This document shows, in pieces, positions 27,227-36,134 of a DNA stretch of 64,000 nucleotides; the stretch's first letter is position 1; every line of letters starts with the position of its first letter. Made by a program: the position numbers and the translations under genes. The notes beneath the pieces are model-generated. The model was not told the origin of the DNA and searched no databases. It saw only the letters and a list, made by a program, of their open reading frames with translations. This DNA is from Trichodesmium sp050015995. Its GTDB lineage: Bacteria > Cyanobacteriota > Cyanobacteriia > Cyanobacteriales > Microcoleaceae. The DNA lies in the NCBI RefSeq assembly GCF_050015995.1, contig NZ_JBNHEP010000149.1, positions 1 to 64,000 of the forward strand. The letters are read 5' to 3'.

Positions 27227-27630
27227 TAAATGTTTGCTACAAATGAATAGGCTATTTATTAGGAGTCAGGTGTCAGGTGTCAGGTGTCAGAATGAATGGC
27301 TTGAATACCATTTTTTAGTTCGTAAATTATCTTTTTTTGTCAAAGGGGCATCTCCTGTAATACCATTTCTCAAAAACTTTTCTATATTTGATTTAAGTAG
27401 AGGAGTGGGGGAGTAGGGGAGTGGGGGAGAAGTAAAAACAAGAATAATTAACGCTAAATTTATTCAAACTAACAAAAAAGTAATTACCTTAGTTTAATTA
27501 CTTAATAACTGAAGTTTTATCCAAGTATACCATTACTTTTGGTAATTGGTATAAAATATTTTTATCGTCCTTACTATTCGTAACATTCTTTTTTCAAAAT
27601 AGAACAATAGTTAATTTATTTCCTGAAGCA
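27227..27630. other. spacer after the ankyrin gene
   Basis: It contains CAGGTGT heptamers (27258-27290) and GAGTGGGG tracts (27402-27430), with no gene. The last part leads into the tandem array. Confidence 0.5.
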
Positions 27631-28262
27631 TCCTGCCTGAGGTGATGGATGGGATATTTTTCTTCTATTGCGGATAGAGCAATAGTAAATTCATTTACTG
27701 AAGCACCCAGGCGGAGGTGATGGATGGTGAGATTTTTCTTCTGTTGCAGATAGAGCAATAATAAATTCATTTACTGAAGCACCCCGCTGGAGGTGATGGA
27801 TGGGATATTTTTCTTCTGTTGCGGATAGAGCAATAGTCAATTCATTTTATGAAGCACCCAGGCGGAGGTGATGGATGGTTAGATTTTTCTTCTGTTGCGG
27901 ATAGAGCAATAGTCAATTCATTTGCTGAAGCNNNNNNNNNNNNNNNNNNNNNNNNNNNNNNNNNNNNNNNNNNNNNNNNNNNNNNNNNNNNNNNNNNNNN
28001 NNNNNNNNNNNNNNNNNNNNNNNNNNNNNNNACCCAGGCGAGGTGATGGATGGTGAGATTTTTCTTCTATTGCGGATAGAGCAATAATAAATTCATTTTA
28101 TGAAGCACCCAGGCGGAGGTGATGGGTGGGAGATTTTTCTTCTGTTGCGGATAGAGCAATAGTCAATTCATTTGCTGAAGCACCCAGGCGAGGTGATGGA
28201 TGGTGAGATTTTTCTTCTATTGCGGATAGAGCAATAGTCAATTCATTTGCTGAAACCCAGGC
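27631..28262. repeat. tandem array of about 75-bp units, interrupted by an assembly gap
   Basis: Seven or eight visible units of 74-76 bp each contain GAGGTGATGGATGG, TTTTTCTTCTGTTGCGG, ATAGAGCAATAGT and ATTCATTTRCTGAAGC followed by ACCCAGGCG. Units differ by a few substitutions and 1-2 bp indels. On the minus strand 75-bp units encode a recurring peptide (LGASANELTIALSAIEEK), but indels break the frame between units. The whole unit repeats without variable spacers, so it is not a CRISPR array. Confidence 0.85.
27932..28031. other. assembly gap of 100 N
   Basis: Exactly 100 N. The flanks, TGAAGC before and ACCCAGGCG after, are contiguous in other units of the array, so the gap probably hides zero or a whole number of repeat units. 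Confidence 0.9.
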
Positions 28263-28457
28263 GAGGTAATGGGTGGTGAGATTTTTCTTCCATTGCGTCA
28301 AGCTCAAAGTAGTGGAATAGATTTTTGATGTCAAGCTTTGAAAAATCAGCATCTTACCATTTTCCTACAGTAACATTTAAGGCTTGACGCGCCACTACTG
28401 GATCTATCTCAAAGACTTCCCACCCTCCCCACACTTCCCACCCTTCGTACTCCCTAA

Positions 28458-29234
28458 TTACATGAACTTACTACCTTTCGGCCAACCATATAACTGTAAT
28501 CTGTAGAAAAAGTTGGGGAACAAAGCAAACAGATACTTAAAAATCTTAAAGCCTAAAGGCTCATCATAAGTTCCCACCCATTGCTTACTATTCTCAATCC
28601 AATTAACTATTGTCTCAGCAACCTTATCTCCAGACGGAGCAGAATTAACTCTATTTGCTCGAATCTTATAAGCCTTATCATTCAAACGATTTACTGGTGC
28701 CCAAGCAAATTTACCAGAAATCGCACCAGGGCGATACAACCGCAGGCGAATCATATTTTTACTAGAATGATAAACAATTGGTCCGACACCAGACCAAAAA
28801 TAATGTAAGGCTATTTTTCCAGAATGATAAACAGGTCCGAAACAGGAAGGACTCCCATCAGCAATTGAACCAATGGCAATTACATCTAAACGTCTAGTCC
28901 GAGATAATTTTGCTACTTCAGTAGCAACAACTGCAGGCCAAGAAAAATTAACTCTATTCATGGACTCTACTAACTCAACTACAGGGATGCCACCCTCTCC
29001 GACTTCAGTCTCAATTTGACCAGCATTTAAAATTACCACATCTGGGTCATATTCAAATAGTTTTTTGGCATCCTCAATAGTTTCTTGGGGAGAAACACAC
29101 AATTCATCAAAAAAATCTCCCTCTAAATTAGGTTGACGAGTCACGCCAACAACTCGCCACCCCCTTGACTTATATGCTTTACCCATCGCACTACCTAAAG
29201 TGCCAGAAATTCCAGTAATTACAACAGTTTTCAT
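28458..29234 (-). CDS. SDR family NAD(P)-dependent oxidoreductase
   Basis: This 258-residue protein has the Rossmann motif VVITGISGTLGSAMG, an NAG-type motif (VVILNAGQIE) and Ser with the Tyr-Lys pair in IGSIADGSPSC ... VYHSGKIAL. The C-terminus ends in a hydrophobic aromatic stretch (FKIFKYLFALFPNFFYRLQL), suggesting membrane association. Substrate unknown. It is the most downstream member of a minus-strand series that includes a GMC oxidoreductase and a beta-hydroxylase 3-6 kb upstream. Confidence 0.88.
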   Translation of the reverse strand: MKTVVITGISGTLGSAMGKAYKSRGWRVVGVTRQPNLEGDFFDELCVSPQETIEDAKKLFEYDPDVVILNAGQIETEVGEGGIPVVELVESMNRVNFSWPAVVATEVAKLSRTRRLDVIAIGSIADGSPSCFGPVYHSGKIALHYFWSGVGPIVYHSSKNMIRLRLYRPGAISGKFAWAPVNRLNDKAYKIRANRVNSAPSGDKVAETIVNWIENSKQWVGTYDEPLGFKIFKYLFALFPNFFYRLQLYGWPKGSKFM

Positions 29235-29322
29235 TATTTAGAATTTAGAATTTAGCGCAGCTTAACGCACCGTTTTTTAGGAAAGCTTAACCTACTTCGA
29301 CAAAAAATGAAATGATTAATTG

Positions 29323-29366
29323 AGACCTCTCCCCCAACCCCTCCCCTGCAAGGGGAGGGGGGCAAG
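29323..29366 (+). repeat. GC-rich palindromic repeat, left half
   Basis: It opens AGACCTCTCCCCCAACCCC with the palindrome CCCCTGCAAGGGG. The matching right half lies 180 bp away at 29550-29592, so this copy has been split by inserted AT-rich sequence. Confidence 0.7.
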
Positions 29367-29549
29367 AAAGGGCGGGGCAAGAAAGGGGAGGAGTGCAAGA
29401 AAAAGATAAAATATTTATTTCTCTGTAGCAGTAGATAAGTACCTGAAAAAAAATATTTACATACTGGGTTATTGCGAAACAAAGGTGTTAGGTTAAATTT
29501 TAAATTTTGTGTAATTAATTTTGTCTATATACTTTATGACTATTTCTTT

Positions 29550-29592
29550 CCCCCCCTTCCCTTGCAGGGAAGGGGGTTGGGGGGTTAGGTCT
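29550..29592 (+). repeat. GC-rich palindromic repeat, right half
   Basis: It contains CTTCCCTTGCAGGGAAG and ends GTTGGGGGGTTAGGTCTC. The last 8 bases overlap the end of the DUF559 gene, whose stop codon (TAA on the minus strand at 29585-29587) is formed by the repeat. Confidence 0.75.
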
Positions 29593-30004
29593 CTTCACTA
29601 CACACTCTAGCAATACTTATCAAAACCCTCTCAAGTTGTTGTCTAACTTCCTCATTTTTAAATCGTAACAATCGAATTCCTCGCAAATTGAGAATGCGAT
29701 CGCGCTCTACATCATATTCAACTTGTTGCTGATGAATTTCCCCATCAATTTCTACCACAACTCCAGCAGAGTGACAATAAAAGTCTACAATAAACCCATC
29801 AATAATTTGTTGGCGACGAAAATGCCAACCATTTAAACGATTAGCACGAAGATGTTGCCACAAGATTTTCTCTGTAGGTGTCATCTGACGCCGAAATTCC
29901 TTAGCACGCTCTACTTTACTCGGAGATACTTTTTGCCCGATTATAATATTGTGAGTTTTCTTGAGCGTTTTGTTAGATAGTTCCTGTATTTTTGAAGACT
30001 CCAT
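29585..30004 (-). CDS. DUF559 domain protein (Vsr/restriction-like nuclease fold)
   Basis: This 139-residue protein contains AKEFRRQMTPTEKILWQHLR, GWHFRRQQIIDGFIVDFYC, VVVEIDGEIHQQQVEYD and RDRILNLRGIRLLRFKN. The order of conserved Arg, Asp, and E-x-D-G is that of DUF559, related to very-short-patch endonucleases. The biological role is not established. The gene is bracketed by GC-rich palindromic repeats, one forming its stop and another full copy 100 bp upstream of its start (30104-30187). Confidence 0.88.
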   Translation of the reverse strand: MESSKIQELSNKTLKKTHNIIIGQKVSPSKVERAKEFRRQMTPTEKILWQHLRANRLNGWHFRRQQIIDGFIVDFYCHSAGVVVEIDGEIHQQQVEYDVERDRILNLRGIRLLRFKNEEVRQQLERVLISIARVCSEET

Positions 30005-30103
30005 ATTAAAGTTTTTTTTGTTTTTTATTTTGATTTGAATTTTTTGAATTGTTTGATTATTTCATTTTACTAAGCTATTTTGTAACTTAATAAAATTCAT
30101 AGA

Positions 30104-30187
30104 AGACCTCTCCCCCAACCCCTCTCCTGCAAGGAGAGGGGAGACATCCCCCCTTCCCTTGCAGGGAAGGGGGTTAGGGGGTTAGGT
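30104..30187 (+). repeat. GC-rich double-palindrome repeat, full copy
   Basis: It runs from AGACCTCTCCCCCAACCCC to GTTAGGGGGTTAGG, containing CTCTCCTGCAAGGAGAG and CTTCCCTTGCAGGGAAG. It lies 100 bp upstream of the DUF559 start and is very close in sequence to 11694-11782. Confidence 0.75.
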
Positions 30188-30301
30188 TTTTCCATTTTCA
30201 AGCTTTACGCCCTAATAGGCAGGGATAAATACAAACCCGCCCCCTAACTCCTTAATAGGCAAGTGGGCGGGTTTATGTAATTTATAGATAAATATCAATG
30301 T

Positions 30302-30502
<201 letters not shown>

Positions 30503-30619
30503 GGAAGAGAATAGAAGTCAAAAGTTAGGAGTCAGGAGGTAAGAGAATGGAAGTCAAAAGTCAGGAGGTTGTCTACGTTGTTCAATTGCAGCAACATGGG
30601 AATCTGGTAATTTACTTAC

Positions 30620-30912
30620 TTCTTAGATCGGGTAGTAGAAGTTCTGAAGTATCCCCATATTCAAGGTCATTTGCCAGAATTAGGTAATATCGAGACTCCT
30701 CTCAGGAACCTTGTGCAATATTTAAGAATCGGATTTTATCTGCTAAACCCTTTTTCCGAAAGCCTTCTGCTATGTTAGCTGGCACTGATACAGATGCTCG
30801 TCTTAACTCAGAGGTTAAGGAGTAGGTTTCTGTTTTAGGAAAATTGCTGAATCGAGCGGTACACCTCTAAAACGAGTTGATGTGCTTTTTGCCAAACAAT
30901 ATAAATCTTGAA
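30620..30912 (+). pseudogene. degraded coding remnant, family unknown
   Basis: Plus-strand codons give LDRVVEVLKYPHIQGHLPEL, then NIETPLRNLVQYLRIGFYLL and MLAGTDTDARLNSEVKE followed by TAG. The frame goes on for about 13 codons, and a shifted frame ends PLKRVDVLFAKQYKS and TGA. One stop plus one frameshift suggests a recently dead gene. I cannot name the family. Confidence 0.4.
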
Positions 30913-31353
30913 AACTTTTAGCAGATTCTCTCCTCATTCTGACTCCTTCTTCTCCCCTCTTCATTCTGACTCCTGACTCCTGTCTCCTGACTCCTTCTTC
31001 ATGTGGTACGAATAATCTGCTTTGAATTCTCTTTTTGGTCTGCCCATGTCCTTTCAGTTAACAGTTATCAGTTATCAGCTATCAGTCAGTTAGTAACTAC
31101 ACCGAACACTTCTGACTTCTGACTTTCCTGCGGAATGCTGCGCAAACAAACTTCTGACTTCTGTGTATCCTGGTGCCAGGTATCGGTGAAAAAAAGTTTC
31201 TCAAGGGAAATGCTACTAAATTTAGCACTTCATGCCTTCTAACTTACTGCTGGTTCCTAGCATAAAACCGCCGAGTGTGATACGACGTTAAACGTTCTCC
31301 GGTGCCTGGTGACCACAACGCCACAACCACCGCAACCCCTGACCCTCCCGTAC

Positions 31354-31644
31354 TCACCCTCCCCAAATGAAGGAGGAAGAGTTCCTGAAATCGTCTTCGA
31401 AAGAAATGGAAGAGATTAACATACAGGGGGGAACATAAGCCTCGACTGGACCGGAGAACGTACTATTGTAAGATGATATACAACTCATCATGGCGGCCAT
31501 TTCATTCCCTTTGAAGATTTGGACTGTGTCACGAGCGCCCACAACCTCATCCAATTCCTTTTCCGATAATTCTTCGAATTGTGCTCGTTTGTTTTGTTTT
31601 TGGGCTAACTCGGAATCGAACTTCTTGAGTGACTTTTTATACAT
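31354..31644 (-). CDS. RiPP-precursor-like small protein with a double-glycine-type leader
   Basis: This 96-residue product has a charged helical N-terminus (MYKKSLKKFDSELAQKQNKR) and then FEELSEKELDEVVGA at residues 23-37. That closely resembles the leader end of lanthipeptide and other bacteriocin-type precursors (L-S-E-x-E-L-x-x-V-x-G-G/A). The putative core (38-96) has two Cys (54 and 74), many Ser/Thr, and an acidic aromatic C-terminus ending FIWGG. A TATAAT box lies about 55 bp upstream; no clear SD. No lanthionine synthetase or peptidase-transporter is in the window. Local base composition differs from the surroundings. Candidate only. Confidence 0.5.
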   Translation of the reverse strand: MYKKSLKKFDSELAQKQNKRAQFEELSEKELDEVVGARDTVQIFKGNEMAAMMSCISSYNSTFSGPVEAYVPPCMLISSISFEDDFRNSSSFIWGG

Positions 31645-31997
31645 AGCGTATTTTAATCTTTATGTGAACCGTTTGATCATTACACACATAACACGATATT
31701 ATATGCCAAAATGGCGGGCATTTTGGGCGCATGTATCAGGCGCGCGCGGGCGCTGTGGCGAGCGAGGGCAAAAGGCAGGCGGTTGGCGTCATCACATATG
31801 CTGGTGGGATGACGATGACGTTTGGTGGCGTGGCAGTGCAATGGCATCCTCTCTTCTTCGTCCTGTTTGTTTTTCCGGCGTTGCACCAAACCTTGGGACA
31901 GTTTCTTTCACGGACCACACGGACCACACGGACCACACCCCCCACACTAATTCATCCCACTTCCCTAAGCAACGCCGTTTTTCCTTTTCGCACTTTC
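31645..31997. other. GC-rich spacer unlike its surroundings
   Basis: About 31720-31900 is far richer in GC than the rest of the window (for example GGCGCGCGCGGGCGCTG) and lies between the RiPP-like ORF and the GMC gene. Near 31908-31940 there is a tandem of GGACCACAC nonamers. Several frames stay open on both strands because of composition; I accept none as a gene. Confidence 0.6.
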
Positions 31998-33506
31998 TCA
32001 CCTAGCTTCGCATATCTTCCTCCCAACTCTAAGAGCATTCGCAGCAATAGTCAAAGCAGGACTAACACCTAAAGCATTTGGCATAAACCCACCATCTACC
32101 ACAAAAACATTTTCATGGTCATGTAAACGACAATCTTTATCAAGCACAGATGTATTAGGATCTTTACCAAACCGAGTCGTACCTACCTGGTGGGATGTAT
32201 GAATATCATCTTTATCGCCCGTTGCTCCAAAAGATAATACTGCTCCTGCTAACCGAAATACCTGTTTTAACTTCTTCTTATAGTACCGAGAACGATAAAC
32301 ATCATAAGGATGAAACTTGTGGAATAGACGAATTTTCCCATCCTTACCTAGTTCTATCCGATTTTCTTCTTGGGGTAAATCTTCCACAATGCCAGTTATT
32401 GCCAACATTCGCTTGAGGAGAAATTCGGCAATAGGTTTTGGTATTGGTACAGGGAAATTTTGTTGTAGAGAAAGAAGTCCGGGAATAGGTACTGTTTGAG
32501 CTAACCCCAATTTGTGGGGAAATTCCTTAGTTCCCAGATAAAGGTCTGTAAACCCCAACTGTTTAATAAATTTATCCGCTCCTCCCGTCTCCTGTTTAAA
32601 TAATCCTGCCATTAAAGCACCACAATGATACATATAATTACGCCCCAATTGTCCGCTACGTCCTGTTAAACCAGACTTCATCAAAATAACTGGACTACCC
32701 AAAGCTCCCGCAGAAAGAATATAAACTTTAGCTGTTAGTTCCTCAACTTTCCTAGTTTGGCGACAACGCAGACGTATACCCGTAACTTTTTTACTGCTAT
32801 TAGTAACTAAACGGTCTGCTTCTGTGAAAGTTTGAACTTTAAGGTTATAATTAAGAGTTGCCTTATCAATAGCACGCACAACTGTAGAGGCACGAGCTTC
32901 ATTAGGACAGTAGAAACCAGGACATTTAGAACAACGTAGACAACTATCGAAGTCTATGCCAAAAGGGAGATGAAATGGCATTAACCCAGCATCTTTTATA
33001 CCTTTCTCTAATTTTTGATTAATTGGTTCGAGTGGAGGAACTGTCGCTGGATAACCATTGCTTGGTGTTCCTACATTAGGCATTTTATATGGTCTATCCC
33101 CAGCAACATGAAACAAAGCTTCTGCTTGGTCGAAGTAGGGAGCCATATCATCGTAAGTAATTGGCCAATCCCACAAGTGATGGGGTAGCCATTCGTCATA
33201 AAATTTTCCTGGATGGAAGTCGTAGGGACTTGGGCGCATTAATACCCCTCCATATAAGGATGTGCCACCTCCTAATATTCCGGAGATATGAAGTTGAGCG
33301 CTACGTCCATTAACTTGAATTTGGCGATCATCGAATGCTTCTTTATTGATTAACATTCGTTGCTCATCTTGGAAAGCTTCAACATCACTAAATCTTGGGC
33401 CGCGTTCTACTAGGAGAACCCGTTTACCACCTTTTGCTAGAGTATGGGCGATCGTTCCTCCTCCTGCACCACTGCCAATAATAATTGCATCAAAATCGTA
33501 ACCCAC
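31998..33506 (-). CDS. GMC family oxidoreductase (FAD-dependent)
   Basis: This 502-residue protein starts MGYDFDAIIIGSGAGGGTIA, the FAD-binding Rossmann motif, followed by VLLVERG. A Cys cluster, CLRCSKCPGFYC, occurs near residue 190, as in alcohol-oxidase-type GMC proteins. The C-terminal FAD signature is VFVVDGGFMPNALGVSPALT. No signal peptide. It oxidises an alcohol or sugar substrate that cannot be told from sequence. It lies between the RiPP-like ORF (353 bp downstream) and the beta-hydroxylase (835 bp upstream). Confidence 0.9.
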   Translation of the reverse strand: MGYDFDAIIIGSGAGGGTIAHTLAKGGKRVLLVERGPRFSDVEAFQDEQRMLINKEAFDDRQIQVNGRSAQLHISGILGGGTSLYGGVLMRPSPYDFHPGKFYDEWLPHHLWDWPITYDDMAPYFDQAEALFHVAGDRPYKMPNVGTPSNGYPATVPPLEPINQKLEKGIKDAGLMPFHLPFGIDFDSCLRCSKCPGFYCPNEARASTVVRAIDKATLNYNLKVQTFTEADRLVTNSSKKVTGIRLRCRQTRKVEELTAKVYILSAGALGSPVILMKSGLTGRSGQLGRNYMYHCGALMAGLFKQETGGADKFIKQLGFTDLYLGTKEFPHKLGLAQTVPIPGLLSLQQNFPVPIPKPIAEFLLKRMLAITGIVEDLPQEENRIELGKDGKIRLFHKFHPYDVYRSRYYKKKLKQVFRLAGAVLSFGATGDKDDIHTSHQVGTTRFGKDPNTSVLDKDCRLHDHENVFVVDGGFMPNALGVSPALTIAANALRVGRKICEAR

Positions 33507-34341
33507 TACTCTCTCCCAATATATTTTTTGATTTTTTTATTAATAAATAGATAAATGCAGCATCCATGTGATTATTTTGTATAAAATTAGCCCCGACAAA
33601 CGAAGTCAGAAGTCAGAAGTCAGAAGTTGTTTTTGTAACGGGGATTTTGAGCAACCCTCCAAAAGTAAAAATTTTTTTATTATATGTACTAATTACCAGA
33701 AATATATAAGTAATGTGCTACTAATTTTTTGTTAATTTATATACAAAAATCTCTTTTTATAATTTTATAAAGAGGCATAATATAGAATCCAGGTAATTAA
33801 TTATCCCATCGCGCTCGGAGTTAGGAGTCAGAATTCAGAATTCAGGAGAAAGAATTTGAATAGCATGAATTTTTAAATTCCTATTCAATAGAACATCTGT
33901 ATTAAGAGAAAGTAATTTTGCGGTTACTATATAACCCGATTATATATATATAGACATCTCCGATAATAAAAAATCAAATCAATCCCATACGCAAAAATCA
34001 TCAATTCTTTCCCCCTACTCCCTACTCCCTACTCCCTCTTTTCCGGAGAGGTCTAATATAGACAAAAATACAATGGTATATGCAACTTATAAAAAAGTCG
34101 ATAACGGCAGCAAAGATAAGAATAGTAATCAAACTGAATATTAGAATAAAAAAATAAATATTTTTAATGAATTAATCAGTTGATTCAAAACCTTTTATAG
34201 TTCGGTCTTAGTCTTGATTTTTGCCTAAAATAATTTAACTGTGAAAAATGAAAAAATTAGTCAGTAAACATACAGCAGATTTCATTGAGTATCAGGTATA
34301 GCTGTCGCAGGCAAGATGCCCGCGCTACTACTCTCTACTCC
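33507..34341. other. repeat-rich spacer
   Basis: It contains AGTCAGA heptamers (33604-33629), a dispersed repeat (about 33990-34057) shared with 4633-4708 and, inverted, with 37139-37205, and CTACTCC heptamers (34013-34036, 34331-34362). No gene is seen. Confidence 0.6.
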
Positions 34342-35211
34342 CTACTCCCTACTCCCTACTCCATTTTTTATTGAAACTTTTTCCTTTTGATTTTCCTTGG
34401 CAAACAATTTTTCTAAACGGTCTTCCCAGTTTTTCTGATTAATATTGGCATCTTGAATATAGGGAGAAATTGCAATTACTTTCATCATTAATTCATTCAA
34501 AAATGAAAGGGGAAAACGCATCGGTCTCATCACATCTAAAAATAAAACTGCACGGACACCATCAGTTTCGTTCCAAGCTTCATGGGGAAAAGAATCATCA
34601 AAAATCATGCTTTTTCCTTCTTCCCAATGACGAGTTTCATTACCCACCCGAATTCGACATTTTTCTTTTGGGTCAGGTACTTTTAATGCTAATAAATAAC
34701 GAATAACGCCTTTGTATGGACCTCGGTGTTCGGGAATATGTTTACCAGGCATTAAAATTGAAAAGAATGCCGTTTTCATTCCCGGAATTTTTTCAATTAA
34801 ACGAGTTGTTTCTGGGCATCTTTGACAATTTTTTTCTGCTTTTATTCCATACCCATACATAAAGAATGTTTTCCACAAATCATCAGGACTCGTATAATCA
34901 GCTTGGTCTGGAGAAATGTCTTGGAAATTTGGTAAATCATCTCGATATTTCAGGAGTTCATCTAATTCTTTTCTAATCAATATCCAATTTGCATCTATCT
35001 CTTCCACCCATTCAAAGTGGTGAGGCTCAAAAAATGCTGTATCTCCAATTAAAGAATAACTAGGAATTAGTTTTTCAAAATATCCAAGTAGTTTAGCTCC
35101 AATTTTATATATTAATATTTTCCTAAATTTTGTCTTTATATTTTCTAAAGAAAGTTTGAGCATAGGTTTTTTTTCGGTAGAATTTAAGCTGCTTGGAGAG
35201 TTTTTCTCCAA
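34342..35211 (-). CDS. aspartyl/asparaginyl beta-hydroxylase family protein
   Basis: This 289-residue protein has the family core: LMPGKHIPEHRGPYKGVIRY with the first metal His, RIRVGNETRHWEEGKSMIFD, then DSFPHEAWNETDGVRAVLFL with the distal His, and Arg for 2-oxoglutarate in VLFLDVMRPMR. Such enzymes are Fe(II)/2-oxoglutarate dioxygenases acting on Asp/Asn side chains or on lipid acyl chains (LpxO). The last codons fall in a CTACTCC heptamer tract. Substrate unknown; same strand as the GMC gene and the RiPP-like ORF. Confidence 0.88.
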   Translation of the reverse strand: MEKNSPSSLNSTEKKPMLKLSLENIKTKFRKILIYKIGAKLLGYFEKLIPSYSLIGDTAFFEPHHFEWVEEIDANWILIRKELDELLKYRDDLPNFQDISPDQADYTSPDDLWKTFFMYGYGIKAEKNCQRCPETTRLIEKIPGMKTAFFSILMPGKHIPEHRGPYKGVIRYLLALKVPDPKEKCRIRVGNETRHWEEGKSMIFDDSFPHEAWNETDGVRAVLFLDVMRPMRFPLSFLNELMMKVIAISPYIQDANINQKNWEDRLEKLFAKENQKEKVSIKNGVGSRE

Positions 35212-35315
35212 CCAGTTCCAAGATAATATAATATAGAATCAAGTTTTTAGGAGCTGAGAATAGTTAAAATATTAAAAAAAATAATCTATATTTTGTGGGT
35301 AAGTTTTATGAATTA

Positions 35316-35373
35316 AGACCTCTGCCCCAACCCCTCTCCTTGTAGGATAGGGGAAAAGTTTGGGGAGTTAGGT
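35316..35373 (+). repeat. degenerate copy of the GC-rich palindromic repeat
   Basis: It reads AAGACCTCTGCCCCAACCCC and later GTTTGGGGAGTTAGG, a decayed version of the repeats at 11694, 29323 and 30104. The rest of 35212-36134 holds no convincing gene; near 35724-35756 there is a second GGACCACAC nonamer tract. Confidence 0.5.
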
Positions 35374-36134
35374 TTTTCTAAGCCACAACTTTAGCCTAGA
35401 TTCCCTACTGGCTATTCCTTAAAACCATCAATAATTTCTTCATAAAGTAGGAAACTGCTGTAATTTCTAGAATTATCTCTGCTAAATAAGTGAGCATAAA
35501 TAAATGGGTTGTGCAGATCGCGTAATGTGTGGGATTCGTCAAGTAGGGCTGGCAAATCTAATCTAAAAGCACTGAGATATAAAGTTTTTAGGATTTTTGT
35601 CGGGAAAAAAGTGCAAAGAATTCAGCCTTTAAGACCAAAAAGTTAGGATTTTGGGCAGACACTTCCCAGAAAGATACAGGTATAATTATTCCTCCTACTT
35701 TCGAGGGTCTCCCTACCCGGACCTCCCGACACGGACCACACAGACCACACGGACCACACTTCCTTGACGCACTAACAATAAATGTAACGAGTAGGGGGGT
35801 TGAATAAACTGCATGTGTCAAGCTTTTCGGTTAAACCCGCCCCTATAGCACTACGCACAAGGCAAAAGTCAAAAATAATCTATGACTGAGGCGTGAAAAT
35901 TTAGCAATGTCCTAACCTTTGCTTCAATTGCTATACAATTTTTTCAACATTTAATTAGACCTACCTACTTACCCTACCGTTTCAAAATAGCAGTGTTAAA
36001 ATTACCAGTGTATCGGGCAAAGGCCATTGCTAAGGGCACAAAAAAATAGATTGACAATAAAGACTTTCAAATACTCCCTAACAATGCTAATCTTTTGCCC
36101 CTAAATTCTGCATTAATAATATCTAAAGTCTAAT

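Noticed and set aside
27631..28262. CRISPR array
   Set aside because: The complete 75-bp unit recurs with no alternating variable spacers.
28098..28352. 84-residue ORF over the tandem array
   Set aside because: It is a by-product of repeat units that happen to be 75 bp; other units shift frame and there is no ribosome-binding site.
31731..32072. 113-residue plus-strand ORF in the GC-rich spacer
   Set aside because: Open because of composition; overlaps the GMC gene end, has repeated RTT codons from nonamers and no family features.
35588..35821. Cys-rich ORF with CGPCGLCGPC
   Set aside because: The Cys motif is simply the GGACCACAC nonamer tract read in one frame; no start signal.
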